A stretch of DNA of 12,259 nucleotides from an uncultured Alphaproteobacteria bacterium (GCA_903939555.1 CAJAHV010000230.1:1-12259), one strand, 5' to 3'; shown: positions 1 to 6,337, counted from the stretch's first letter. A program made the numbers and translations. Notes: a model not told the origin generated them from the sequence alone.

Positions 1-535
1 CGGCGAAATCGACAACGGCCTCGATATCGACACGGATGAGCAGCAATTGCTGGCGCCAATCATCGAAGGTGAAACTGGGCGTGCCTGACATTTGCTGCAG
101 TGCCTGCCGTCGCTGCGCAGCCGTGCGGGCTTCCAGAAGGTCAGCGAGGCCCTCGGCCTCGACAAGATCCATCTTTCCGTTGAGGAAGGCGCGTTGGGTG
201 AATTCACCCGCTTCCGCCGGGCGAACAGATGGGTGATCACTCATGGCCGCCATCACGGCACTGACGACCGCCATACTGCCATGGAGATGCAGTTCCGCAC
301 AGTCCTCACCGGTGAAGGATCCGGGAGCAGGCAGCCATACCGCGAGCGCCTTGTCGAGCTGCTCACCCGTGCGGGGGTGTCGCACAACCCGAAGGGCGAG
401 CTCTCTTGGCTTCGGCATCCTGCCAATCAGGTTGCAAAGAAGGGAACCGCAAGCAGGTCCGGACACCCGGATCACTGAGACGGCGGAGCGCCCGGCCCCG
501 GAGGACAAGGCGAAAATCGTGTCTTTGGCCGTCAT
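1..535 (-). CDS. mnmE: tRNA uridine-5-carboxymethylaminomethyl(34) synthesis GTPase MnmE, 5' part (runs off left edge)
   Basis: The first 178 codons of MnmE (TrmE), which with MnmG builds the cmnm5 group on the wobble uridine of certain tRNAs in the cytoplasm. Visible is the N-terminal tetrahydrofolate-binding and dimerisation domain. It opens MTAKDTIFALSSGAGRSAVSVI, has the family block AELHLHGS at residues 80-87 and the strongly conserved GEFTQRAFLNGKMDL at 110-124, followed by the start of the helical domain. The GTPase domain and the C-terminal Cys motif lie outside the window. The ATG at 535 is preceded by GAGG five bases upstream, a good ribosome site. It begins 33 bases after the rho stop on the same strand, so co-transcription with rho is likely; rho-mnmE adjacency is common in alphaproteobacteria. 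No frame disruption is seen in the visible part. Confidence 0.95.
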   Translation of the reverse strand, partial: MTAKDTIFALSSGAGRSAVSVIRVSGPACGSLLCNLIGRMPKPRELALRVVRHPRTGEQLDKALAVWLPAPGSFTGEDCAELHLHGSMAVVSAVMAAMSDHPSVRPAEAGEFTQRAFLNGKMDLVEAEGLADLLEARTAAQRRQALQQMSGTPSFTFDDWRQQLLLIRVDIEAVVDFA

Positions 536-568
536 TTCGACCTCGAATCGAACGACGCGGGCGCCTGA

Positions 569-1825
569 TCAGGCGTTCATGGAGTCGAAGAAGTCACTGT
601 TGCCCTTGGTCTGGCGAAGCTTGTCCAGAAGGAACTCGACAGCATCGACAGTCCCCATGGGATTGAGGATGCGCCGCAGCACATATGTCTTCTTCAGGAT
701 ATCTGGCTTGACCAGCAGTTCTTCCTTGCGGGTACCCGAGCGCAGAATGTCGATGGCGGGGAACACGCGCTTGTCCGCCACCTTGCGGTCAAGGATGATT
801 TCCGAGTTGCCGGTGCCCTTGAACTCTTCAAAGATCACTTCGTCCATGCGGCTGCCGGTATCGATCAGCGCGGTCGAGATGATGGTCAGCGAGCCGCCCT
901 CCTCGATGTTGCGCGCCGCACCGAAGAAGCGCTTGGGGCGCTGCAGGGCGTTGGCGTCGACACCGCCGGTCAGCACCTTGCCGCTGCTCGGCACGACGGT
1001 GTTGTAGGCGCGGCCGAGGCGGGTGATGTTGTCGAGCAGGATGACGACGTCGCGCTTGTGCTCGACCAGCCGCTTGGCCTTTTCGATGACCATTTCGGCA
1101 ATCTGGACGTGGCGGGTGGCGGGCTCGTCGAAGGTCGAGGAAATGACCTCGCCCTTCACCGTGCGCTGCATGTCGGTGACTTCTTCGGGGCGCTCGTCGA
1201 TGAGCAGCACGATCAGGAAGATCTCGGGATGGTTCGCCGAGATCGACCGCGCGATATTCTGCATCATCATCGTCTTGCCGACGCGCGGCGGCGCCACAAT
1301 CAGGCAGCGCTGGCCCTTGCCGAGCGGCGCGACGATATCGATGATCCGCCCGGTCTTGTCCTTGATCGTCGGGTCGTTGTTATCAAGGTTGAGCTTTTCA
1401 TCCGGATACAGCGGCGTCAGATTGTCGAAATTGACGCGGTGGCGCACCACTTCGGGATCGTCGAAATTGATCGCGATCACCCGCACCAGCCCGAAATAGC
1501 GCTCGCCATCCTTGGGCCCGCGGATTTCGCCTTCCACCGTGTCGCCGGTGCGCAGGCCGAATTTGCGCACGATCTGCGGCGTCACATAGACATCGTCGGG
1601 ACCGGCGAGATAATTGCTGTCAGCCGAGCGCAAAAAGCCAAAGCCATCGGGCATCACCTCGATGGTGCCGGTGCCGGTGATTTCATTGCCGGCTTCGGCG
1701 GTGGCCTTCAAAATGGCGAAGATGATGTCCTGCTTGCGCAGCGTCGAGGCATTCTCGATGCCCAGTTCCTCGGCCATGATGACCAGCTCGGCCGGGGTTT
1801 TGCGCTTGAGATCGTGAAGATGCAT
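569..1825 (-). CDS. rho: Transcription termination factor Rho
   Basis: Hexameric RNA-dependent ATPase and helicase that ends transcription at Rho-dependent sites. The 418-residue product has the normal family length and opens MHLHDLKRKTPAELV. The N-terminal helical part is at about 1-45 and the cold-shock-like primary RNA-binding fold at about 50-120 (DGFGFLRS, then NYLAGPDDVYV). Walker A APPRVGKT is at 178-185 and Walker B VVILLDNITRL at 260-270. The Q/R-loop region follows at about 275-290 (TVVPSSGKVLTGG), with the arginine-finger region beyond. I chose the ATG at 1825 because conserved sequence begins there. A longer in-frame reading from 1867 adds 14 residues (MPPTAPGLLLQRPQ) that do not look like Rho. 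The ribosome site at 1825 is weak (AAGACC). The gene lies upstream of mnmE and has its own likely promoter at 1924-1952. Confidence 0.97.
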   Translation of the reverse strand: MHLHDLKRKTPAELVIMAEELGIENASTLRKQDIIFAILKATAEAGNEITGTGTIEVMPDGFGFLRSADSNYLAGPDDVYVTPQIVRKFGLRTGDTVEGEIRGPKDGERYFGLVRVIAINFDDPEVVRHRVNFDNLTPLYPDEKLNLDNNDPTIKDKTGRIIDIVAPLGKGQRCLIVAPPRVGKTMMMQNIARSISANHPEIFLIVLLIDERPEEVTDMQRTVKGEVISSTFDEPATRHVQIAEMVIEKAKRLVEHKRDVVILLDNITRLGRAYNTVVPSSGKVLTGGVDANALQRPKRFFGAARNIEEGGSLTIISTALIDTGSRMDEVIFEEFKGTGNSEIILDRKVADKRVFPAIDILRSGTRKEELLVKPDILKKTYVLRRILNPMGTVDAVEFLLDKLRQTKGNSDFFDSMNA

Positions 1826-1923
1826 CTGGGGTCTTTGCAATAAGAGTCCGGGCGCTGTCGGGGGCATGAAACCAGCGATGGCGGGACAGAAAGGCCGCGC
1901 ACGAGGACCGGCGCGGTGATGAG

Positions 1924-1952
1924 GAGATAAGCGCGCGGGCGGGCGCGGTCAA
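1924..1952 (-). promoter_or_regulatory. Candidate sigma-70-type promoter for rho
   Basis: Reading the minus strand there is TTGACC, exactly 17 bases, then TATCTC. The -35 matches the consensus at 5 of 6 positions; the -10 is weak at 3 of 6. The start of transcription would fall near 1916, giving rho a leader of about 90 bases. The call rests on spacing and the -35 match only. Confidence 0.35.
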
Positions 1953-1971
1953 GATGGGTCGGCCGCCGGAG

Positions 1972-2006
1972 AGAAACTGGGTCCCGGGTCAAGCCCGGGA
2001 TGACAG
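1972..2006 (-). repeat. REP-like hairpin element, copy A (reverse orientation)
   Basis: The core at 1977-2005 is a 29-bp sequence found identically four times in this window. It holds a perfect 7-bp stem, TCCCGGG and CCCGGGA, around a five-base loop (CTTGA in forward reading). Copy A is the exact reverse complement of copy B, and the match extends to 30 bp (1977-2006 with 2072-2101). With copy C it shares 34 identical bases in the same orientation (1972-2005 with 2440-2473). I take the TGTCAT side as the head and the CCCAG side as the tail; the head of A faces B. Confidence 0.9.
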
Positions 2007-2030
2007 GTTCAATATCATCCCCAGCCAGCC

Positions 2031-2070
2031 TCTGTCATCCGGTGCGCGTTTCTGTCATCGGGTGCGCGTT
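2031..2070 (+). repeat. Two 20-bp tandem repeats leading into element B
   Basis: TCTGTCATCCGGTGCGCGTT at 2031-2050 and TCTGTCATCGGGTGCGCGTT at 2051-2070 differ at one base. A third TCTGTCATCC starts directly at 2071 and is the head of element B. The head of the hairpin element is therefore present three times at 20-base intervals, the first two without the hairpin. Confidence 0.85.
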
Positions 2071-2071
2071 T

Positions 2072-2101
2072 CTGTCATCCCGGGCTTGACCCGGGACCCA
2101 G
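2072..2101 (+). repeat. REP-like hairpin element, copy B (forward orientation)
   Basis: Identical to the 29-bp core in copies A, C and D (core 2073-2101). Its tail continues as a pyrimidine-rich run ending CCTCCGCCC at 2120, so the GIY-YIG start codon at 2121 directly abuts the element. Copy D has a comparable pyrimidine tail (ATTCTTTCTTTCTCCC). Copies A and B face head to head and are 30-bp perfect inverted repeats, so RNA spanning both could fold into a long hairpin. Confidence 0.9.
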
Positions 2102-2120
2102 CTTTGTTCTTCCTCCGCCC

Positions 2121-2441
2121 ATGGACAAGACCAGCTACGTCTACATCCTCACCAACCGGCGCAACGGTACGCTCTACACCGGCGTCACCACCAATATCAT
2201 TCAACGTATCAGCCAGCACCGCGACGGCATTTTCCCGGGCTTCACCTTGGAATACGGCCTCAAACATCTGGTCTGGTACGAGGCTCTGGGCGATATCGAA
2301 TCCGCCATTGCCCGCGAAAAATCCATCAAGCGCTGGCAACGCACCTGGAAATTGACGCTGATCGAAGCAGCGAACCCCGATTGGCGCGACCTGTGGCCGA
2401 CGCTGTTCGGTGGCGAAGCGAGCGCACCGCTGCCCAGATAG
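2121..2441 (+). CDS. Small GIY-YIG domain nuclease
   Basis: A 106-residue protein made almost wholly of a GIY-YIG endonuclease domain, of the short stand-alone type (YhbQ/UPF0213-like). The GIY-equivalent is VYI at residues 7-9 and the YIG-equivalent is YTG at 19-21, in the family context NGTLYTGVT. The conserved catalytic arginine is probably R29 (IIQRISQH) and the metal-binding glutamate E66 (SAIAREKSIKRW). The remaining text (LVWYEA, WKLTLIEAANPDWRDLW) is typical of the family. Such enzymes cut DNA with one metal ion, but the biological role of these small versions is mostly unknown. There is no clear Shine-Dalgarno; the ATG follows the pyrimidine tail of repeat B directly. All expected catalytic residues are present, so the gene looks intact. 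Its base composition resembles that of its neighbours. Confidence 0.9.
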   Translation: MDKTSYVYILTNRRNGTLYTGVTTNIIQRISQHRDGIFPGFTLEYGLKHLVWYEALGDIESAIAREKSIKRWQRTWKLTLIEAANPDWRDLWPTLFGGEASAPLPR

Positions 2442-2473
2442 AAACTGGGTCCCGGGTCAAGCCCGGGATGACA
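2440..2473 (-). repeat. REP-like hairpin element, copy C (reverse orientation)
   Basis: The core at 2445-2473 is identical to A, B and D. The 34-bp match with copy A begins inside the last codon of the GIY-YIG gene's stop region, so the stop codon lies in the tail of the element. The 7-bp hairpin 12-20 bases after the stop might also serve as a 3' end stabiliser or weak terminator, but no T-run follows. Confidence 0.9.
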
Positions 2474-2525
2474 ATCAACCGGTGCCCCGCACCCGAACCG
2501 GAACCTGGCGTCTCGAAGCCCACCC

Positions 2526-2555
2526 CTGTCATCCCGGGCTTGACCCGGGACCCAG
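2526..2555 (+). repeat. REP-like hairpin element, copy D (forward orientation)
   Basis: The core at 2527-2555 is identical to the other three. With C it forms a second head-to-head inverted pair, separated by 53 bases; the A/B spacer is 67 bases and different in sequence, so the two pairs are not a simple recent duplication. A pyrimidine-rich tail follows to about 2571. A decayed head-like remnant, CTGTCATTCTCCGACCCGG, follows at 2576-2594. Confidence 0.9.
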
Positions 2556-2864
2556 ATTCTTTCTTTCTCCCGGTCCTGTCATTCTCCGACCCGGCGCGCT
2601 AATCGCTCGGCGGCAAAGGCCATGGCACGCACCGAGGCTGTTTCCCGACCCGAACGCTGCCCGAACACCCCTTACCGATGCCTCGATCCGGCAAAAAGCC
2701 AGACAACTAAAGCCGGGTTCGCAGAGCCGCCACCGCGCTGTCCTACACACGTTTTTTCTGATAGCGATTCGACCTGTGCCGGGGTGCGGCGGGCGCTCAA
2801 AGAACGCCGACGCGAAACCGGCGCAGATTTGTCAACTTCGATCAGGGTAGTTGTAGGATCAGCG
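2556..2864. other. Intergenic stretch without a recognisable gene
   Basis: About 300 bases between repeat D and the HIT gene. Open frames here lack similarity to anything I recognise, and one of them simply extends the HIT frame upstream. There is no tRNA-like fold. A run of six T at about 2752-2757 has no clean stem before it. TTGTCA at 2829-2834 is a possible -35 for the HIT gene, but the -10 position is poor. Confidence 0.5.
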
Positions 2865-3242
2865 ATGGCAGTGGCGGCAACCGGCGACTATGATGACAAC
2901 AACATCTTTGCCCGCATCCTGCGCGGCGAGATTCCGTCGCAGCGCGTGTTCGAAAACGACTGGGCGGTGGCGTTTCACGATATCAACCCGCAGGCGCCAG
3001 TGCATGTGCTGGTGATCCCGCGCGGGCGTTGGCGGTCATGGGCGGATTTTGCTGCCCGCGCCGGCGAGGCGGAAATTGCCGGCTTTGTGCGCGCTGTTGG
3101 CCAGGTGGCGCATGATCTGGGGCTGGAGGAGCCGGGCTATCGCCTGCTCGCCAATGCTGGGTTGGATGCGCATCAGGAAGTGCCGCACCTGCATGTCCAT
3201 CTGTTCGGCGGGCGGCCGCTGGGGCCGATGCTGGCACGCTAG
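2865..3242 (+). CDS. HIT-family (histidine triad) nucleotide-binding protein, Hint-like
   Basis: A 125-residue protein of normal length for the Hint branch of the HIT superfamily, which hydrolyses purine nucleotide phosphoramidates and similar adenylates in the cytoplasm. The histidine triad HLHVH is at residues 108-112 within VPHLHVHLFGG; the middle histidine H110 is the expected nucleophile. Other family marks are NIFARILRGEIPSQRVFE at about 13-30, AFHDINPQAPVHVLVIPR at 36-53, and the NAG before the triad. I chose ATG 2865 because conserved sequence starts there and AGGA lies six bases upstream. The same frame opens as far back as 2622, but that extension is not HIT-like. It converges on selO. 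The physiological substrate cannot be inferred. Confidence 0.93.
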   Translation: MAVAATGDYDDNNIFARILRGEIPSQRVFENDWAVAFHDINPQAPVHVLVIPRGRWRSWADFAARAGEAEIAGFVRAVGQVAHDLGLEEPGYRLLANAGLDAHQEVPHLHVHLFGGRPLGPMLAR

Positions 3243-3247
3243 CCTTC

Positions 3248-3270
3248 ACCTCTCCCGCAGGGGGAGAGGT
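3248..3270. terminator. Stem-loop between convergent HIT and selO genes
   Basis: A perfect 9-bp inverted repeat, ACCTCTCCC and GGGAGAGGT, around a five-base loop GCAGG. It starts six bases after the HIT stop codon, and its right edge overlaps the first base of the selO stop codon. The position suits a bidirectional terminator, but there is no T-run on either strand. It also resembles a dispersed CTCTCCC/GGGAGAG repeat common in proteobacteria. Confidence 0.5.
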
Positions 3271-4727
3271 TAAAAAGCCATTGCTTCGCCCATGCGGCGG
3301 ATGGCGGCGATCTTGGCGTGCAGCGGCGCCCAATCGTCGCGTTCGGCGATCGGCGCCCACAGCGCTTCGACTTCGTCGATGAGCATCGTGCACGGCGCCG
3401 CATCGGCCCAATAGGGGTGCGTCGGCAGCGCACCGGCATAGGGGGCGACCGCAGCGCGGAAGGCGGCGAAATCAGGGCCGTCATAAAGTGCATCGGCGGG
3501 CGATGCGGCGCGGCGCGCGCCACCGCGCCAATCGAACCAGAAGCGGTCGGGGTTGATCTGCGTCGTCACCAGCGCCGCCTCGATCGCCTTGACCAGCGCG
3601 GTATCGGCTGCATCGCCGCGCGGCGTCACCCCGAGCCGGGCGAACAGCGCCGTCGCCAGCGCCGCCTGGTAGCGGTCGGCAAAGGCGATGAGCGGCGGCT
3701 TGATGGCGTCGATCGGCGTGATCAGCCGCAGCGCGCCGCCGAGTTGAAAGACGTTCCACTGCAACGCCTCGGCCTGGCGGCCAAAGCTGTAGAGCCCTTG
3801 ATGGTCGAAATAGGCGGCGGTGAAATCCGGGCTCCAGGCGGGAGTGAAGCGCCACGGGCCGTAATCGAAACATTCGCCGGTGATGTTGATATTATCGGTG
3901 TTGAGCACGCCATGGACAAACCCCGCCGCCATGAATTGCGCCGCCAGCCGCGCGGCCGTGGTGACGGCGTGATCGAGCAGGGCGACAGCATCGCCCGGAC
4001 TGTTGCCGGTGCCAGCGCTCAGCAGGTTGGCGTGGCAATAATCGACCAGCTGCTGCATCGCCTCGGCGTTCTGGTGATAGGCCAGCCGCTGGAAGCTGCC
4101 ATAGCGGACATGGCTGTGGTTGAGCCGGACGAGCACGGCGCTGCGCGTCGGGCTGGGTTCGTCGCCGCGTTGCAGCGCTTCGCCGGTTTCGATAACCGAC
4201 AGGGTGCGCGAAGTGTGCAGGCCGAGCGCTTCGAGCATTTCGGTGGCGAGGATTTCGCGCACCGCGCCCTTCAGCGTCAGCCGGCCATCACCGGCGCGGC
4301 TCCACGGCGTCGTGCCGCTGCCCTTGGTGCCAAGGTCCATGAGGCGACCAGGCTGGTCATGGCCCGGATTCTCACGACATTGCGCGAACAAAAAGCCGCG
4401 GCCATCACCAAGATCGGGGTTGTAATTGCGGAACTGGTGGCCGTGATAGCGCAGCGCCAGCGGGGTTTCGAGACTGCCGGGGAGCGGCTGGAAACGCCCG
4501 AAATGGCGGACCCAGTCGGCATCGGACAGTGAATCGAGCCCGATCTGCGCCGCGGCGCGGTCATTGCGGAAACGCAGGATCGTCGCCGGAAAATCCGCCG
4601 GGGCGACGGGATCGTAGAATTCGGCGCCGAGCGCGAGGACGGCCCGTTCGGGGCGAAAGGCAGACAGGGTACGGCTCAGTCGGCCAGATAGCCGCAGGCG
4701 GCGCGCACGAAGCGGACGGTTTCGCAT
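3270..4727 (-). CDS. selO: Protein adenylyltransferase SelO (YdiU/UPF0061 family)
   Basis: A pseudokinase-fold enzyme that transfers AMP from ATP to Ser, Thr or Tyr of target proteins and is linked to redox stress in E. coli. With ATG 4727 the product has 485 residues, close to the family's 470-490. Recognisable blocks are RYHGHQFRNYNPDLGDGRG at about 93-111, DLGTKGSGTTPWSR at 131-144, the helix with LKGAVREILATEML, RGDEPSPTRSAVLVRL, GFVHGVLNTDN at 269-279, and the metal-site block FDYGPWRF at 287-294. The start is uncertain. Conserved sequence begins only near RPERAVLALG (about residue 26), and ATG 4727 adds an arginine-rich leader lying inside the tetR gene (52-base overlap). A CTG at 4679 overlapping the tetR stop as CTGA would give 469 residues. 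I see no strong ribosome site for either. Overlap with tetR suggests one transcript. Confidence 0.9.
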   Translation of the reverse strand: MRNRPLRARRLRLSGRLSRTLSAFRPERAVLALGAEFYDPVAPADFPATILRFRNDRAAAQIGLDSLSDADWVRHFGRFQPLPGSLETPLALRYHGHQFRNYNPDLGDGRGFLFAQCRENPGHDQPGRLMDLGTKGSGTTPWSRAGDGRLTLKGAVREILATEMLEALGLHTSRTLSVIETGEALQRGDEPSPTRSAVLVRLNHSHVRYGSFQRLAYHQNAEAMQQLVDYCHANLLSAGTGNSPGDAVALLDHAVTTAARLAAQFMAAGFVHGVLNTDNINITGECFDYGPWRFTPAWSPDFTAAYFDHQGLYSFGRQAEALQWNVFQLGGALRLITPIDAIKPPLIAFADRYQAALATALFARLGVTPRGDAADTALVKAIEAALVTTQINPDRFWFDWRGGARRAASPADALYDGPDFAAFRAAVAPYAGALPTHPYWADAAPCTMLIDEVEALWAPIAERDDWAPLHAKIAAIRRMGEAMAF

Positions 4728-5350
4728 TGCTCGCGCAGCGCTTCCTCGGGCGATTGAGCCATCAGCACGCGGTCGATGGCGTCGCCGACGATGTGATGGG
4801 TGAAGGAGGCGGCAATCTCGATATCGACATTGCCGATGCCACGCTTGGCCATCGCCAGCGTCATCTGGCGCTCGATCCATTCGGTCGTCATCGCCTTGGC
4901 AGCGTGGTAAAAAGGTTCGGCATCGGCATTGGCGGCGAGCGCGGCCTTGGGGCCGGTATCGTTACTGGGTTCGCCGGCGCCTTCCCACAGCATGTTGTTC
5001 CGGCAGAATTCGAAGACGCGCGGGATGATGATGCCGGGCTCCAGATCCTCGAGCGCGTCACCGCCCTCCATCGCTTCGATCATCATGCGGCCATGGCGGG
5101 CGCCGAGTTCGGTAAGCAGCGCCTTTTTCGAACCGAAATGATAAAAGATCGAGCCTTCGGACACATCGGCTTCGCGGGCGATATCGGCGGTGCCGGTGTT
5201 GGCGAAACCCTTGGTCGAAAACAACATGTGCGCGGCGGCAAGGACACGCTGCCGGGTTTCGGCCGGATCGTAGCGGCGGGCGCGGCTATCGGCCCGGGGC
5301 TCGCATGCCCGGTTCTCAGCAGTTCGGGAATCGATCGCGCGCGTTGCCAC
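4676..5350 (-). CDS. TetR/AcrR-family transcriptional regulator
   Basis: A 224-residue regulator. Residues 30-75 form the DNA-binding domain: a first helix ETRQRVLAAAHMLFSTKGF, then the helix-turn-helix TGTADIAREADVSEGSIFYHFGSKKALL. The C-terminal ligand-binding part has no informative motif. The first 25 residues are arginine-rich and probably disordered. The start is GTG at 5350, with AGGG four bases upstream and AAGGA a little further. TetR proteins usually repress their own gene and a neighbour. Here the divergent neighbours are the alpha/beta hydrolase and the MDR oxidoreductase, which makes them the likely targets, while selO overlaps downstream. No clear palindromic operator can be seen in the 5351-5453 gap, so the target is inference. 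Confidence 0.92.
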   Translation of the reverse strand: MATRAIDSRTAENRACEPRADSRARRYDPAETRQRVLAAAHMLFSTKGFANTGTADIAREADVSEGSIFYHFGSKKALLTELGARHGRMMIEAMEGGDALEDLEPGIIIPRVFEFCRNNMLWEGAGEPSNDTGPKAALAANADAEPFYHAAKAMTTEWIERQMTLAMAKRGIGNVDIEIAASFTHHIVGDAIDRVLMAQSPEEALREQCETVRFVRAACGYLAD

Positions 5351-5387
5351 TGGCCCTGTTTTTCCTTATCCCCCCCGGGAGAGGCAC

Positions 5388-5417
5388 TGCATAGCGCAAC
5401 AGCTGAGTCGGAGTCAA
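5388..5417 (-). promoter_or_regulatory. Candidate promoter of the tetR gene
   Basis: On the minus strand TTGACT is followed after 18 bases by TATGCA. Transcription would begin near 5380, about 30 bases before the GTG start. The spacer region holds a direct repeat GAGTC-G-GAGTC (plus strand 5405-5415), and CGCAA at 5395-5399 is mirrored by TTGCG at 5422-5426; either could be an operator half, but neither is convincing. Confidence 0.35.
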
Positions 5418-5453
5418 AATATTGCGGTGTCCGGGCCACATGAGCAGCCGCCG

Positions 5454-6335
5454 ATGACGGGCATGATGACCGATGGCTGGTATTGGTCGGGCGACGGTTT
5501 GCGCCTCCATTGGCGCGAGGGGCCGGCGGCATCTGCCATGGCCGCCCATCGCCCGGTGCTGCTCTGCCTGCCGGGGCTGACCCGCACGGCGCGTGATTTC
5601 GACGCACTGGCGACGCGGCTGGCCGGGCGCTGGCGGGTGGTGGCGGTCGATCTGCGCGGTCGCGGCGATTCGGCCTGGCCGAAGGATTCACTCAGCTATG
5701 TGCCGCTGACCTATCTGGGCGACCTGCGCCTGCTTATCGAAACCGCCGGCATCAAGCGCTTTGTCGCGCTCGGATCGTCGCTGGGCGGGGCGCTGGCGCT
5801 GGCGCTGGCCACCGGGCACCGCGAGGCGATGGCAGGTGTCATCCTCAATGATTTTGGCCCGGCAATCGAACCCGCCGGGCTGGCGCGGCTGCGCGGCAAT
5901 GTCGGGCGGCAGGCGAACTGGCCGACCTGGGTGCACGCGGCGCGCGACCTGGGGCAGCGCCACCAGACAATTTACCCGGGCTGGGGGCTCGATGACTGGC
6001 TGGCCTTCGCTCATAATCTGTGCCGCGTCGGGCCGTCGGGGCGGATCATCTTCGATTATGATGCCCGCATCGCCGAACCCTTTCGCCTGCCCAATGGCGA
6101 TGCCGGGATCGATCTGTGGCAAGCCTGTGCCGCGCTCGCCGGAGTGCCGGTGCTCAGCATCCGCGCCCAATACTCGGATGTGCTGACCAGCGCCGGCCAG
6201 ACGCGAATGCAGGCGGCACTGCCTGAAATGACTGTAGTGGAAGTGCCCGGCGTCGGCCATGCTCCGACACTGGGCGAACCGGTGGCGATGGCCGCCATCG
6301 ACCGGTTCCTTGACGAATTGAGCGGGAGAGAATGA
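5454..6335 (+). CDS. Alpha/beta hydrolase
   Basis: An alpha/beta-hydrolase fold esterase or lipase-like enzyme of 293 residues. After the opening strand-turn VLLCLPGLTRTARDFDALA comes VVAVDLRGRGDS, where the family has D-x-R-G-x-G. The nucleophile elbow GSSLG is at about 107-111, with Ser109 as nucleophile. The probable acid is D242 in RAQYSDVL, and the catalytic histidine is H269 in PGVGHAPTL, so the triad is complete. The substrate is unknown. I chose ATG 5454 because homologues start close to DGWYWSGDGLRLHWRE. GTG 5427 would add nine residues, and ATG 5463 or 5466 are also possible. It is transcribed divergently from tetR, and its stop codon overlaps a start codon of the next gene (ATGA), which indicates one operon. 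Confidence 0.9.
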   Translation: MTGMMTDGWYWSGDGLRLHWREGPAASAMAAHRPVLLCLPGLTRTARDFDALATRLAGRWRVVAVDLRGRGDSAWPKDSLSYVPLTYLGDLRLLIETAGIKRFVALGSSLGGALALALATGHREAMAGVILNDFGPAIEPAGLARLRGNVGRQANWPTWVHAARDLGQRHQTIYPGWGLDDWLAFAHNLCRVGPSGRIIFDYDARIAEPFRLPNGDAGIDLWQACAALAGVPVLSIRAQYSDVLTSAGQTRMQAALPEMTVVEVPGVGHAPTLGEPVAMAAIDRFLDELSGRE

Positions 6336-6337
6336 CG

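Larger units (their letters stand above)
2072..2473. mobile_element. Candidate cassette: GIY-YIG gene between perfect inverted repeats
   Basis: Copies B and C form 29-bp perfect inverted repeats around the small GIY-YIG gene, with their tails pointing inward and their heads outward, as in a unit with terminal inverted repeats. The gene fills the interior almost exactly: its ATG touches the tail of B, and its stop codon at 2439-2441 lies three bases before the core of C. Copies A and D form an outer pair. No target-site duplication is visible next to B or C, and there is no transposase. Calling this a mobile unit is inference; it could also be a gene that happens to sit among repeats. Confidence 0.35.

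Noticed and set aside
1868..1992. Possible small protein upstream of rho on the minus strand
   Set aside because: The frames overlap the rho 5' end and contain part of repeat A; no ribosome site and no similarity.
1972..2555. CRISPR array
   Set aside because: Only four repeats, alternating in orientation, with a gene between them, unequal spacers and no cas genes.
2410..2850. Open frames running through repeats C and D
   Set aside because: They translate the hairpin repeats themselves (text such as VIPGLTRDP and WVPGQARDD), a known source of false gene calls.
2829..2858. Promoter just before the HIT gene
   Set aside because: TTGTCA is a fair -35, but the sequence at the -10 position (TGTAGG) is poor and overlaps the ribosome site.
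3318..4532. 404-codon open frame on the plus strand opposite selO
   Set aside because: Antisense shadow of selO; no domain, no ribosome site, and SelO motifs on the minus strand are unmistakable.
5366..5374. DnaA box and replication origin
   Set aside because: A single TTATCCCCC matches the box at 7 of 9 positions; there is no cluster and no AT-rich unwinding region.
5395..5426. TetR operator formed by CGCAA and TTGCG
   Set aside because: The arms are only 5 bp and lie 22 bases apart; too weak to call.
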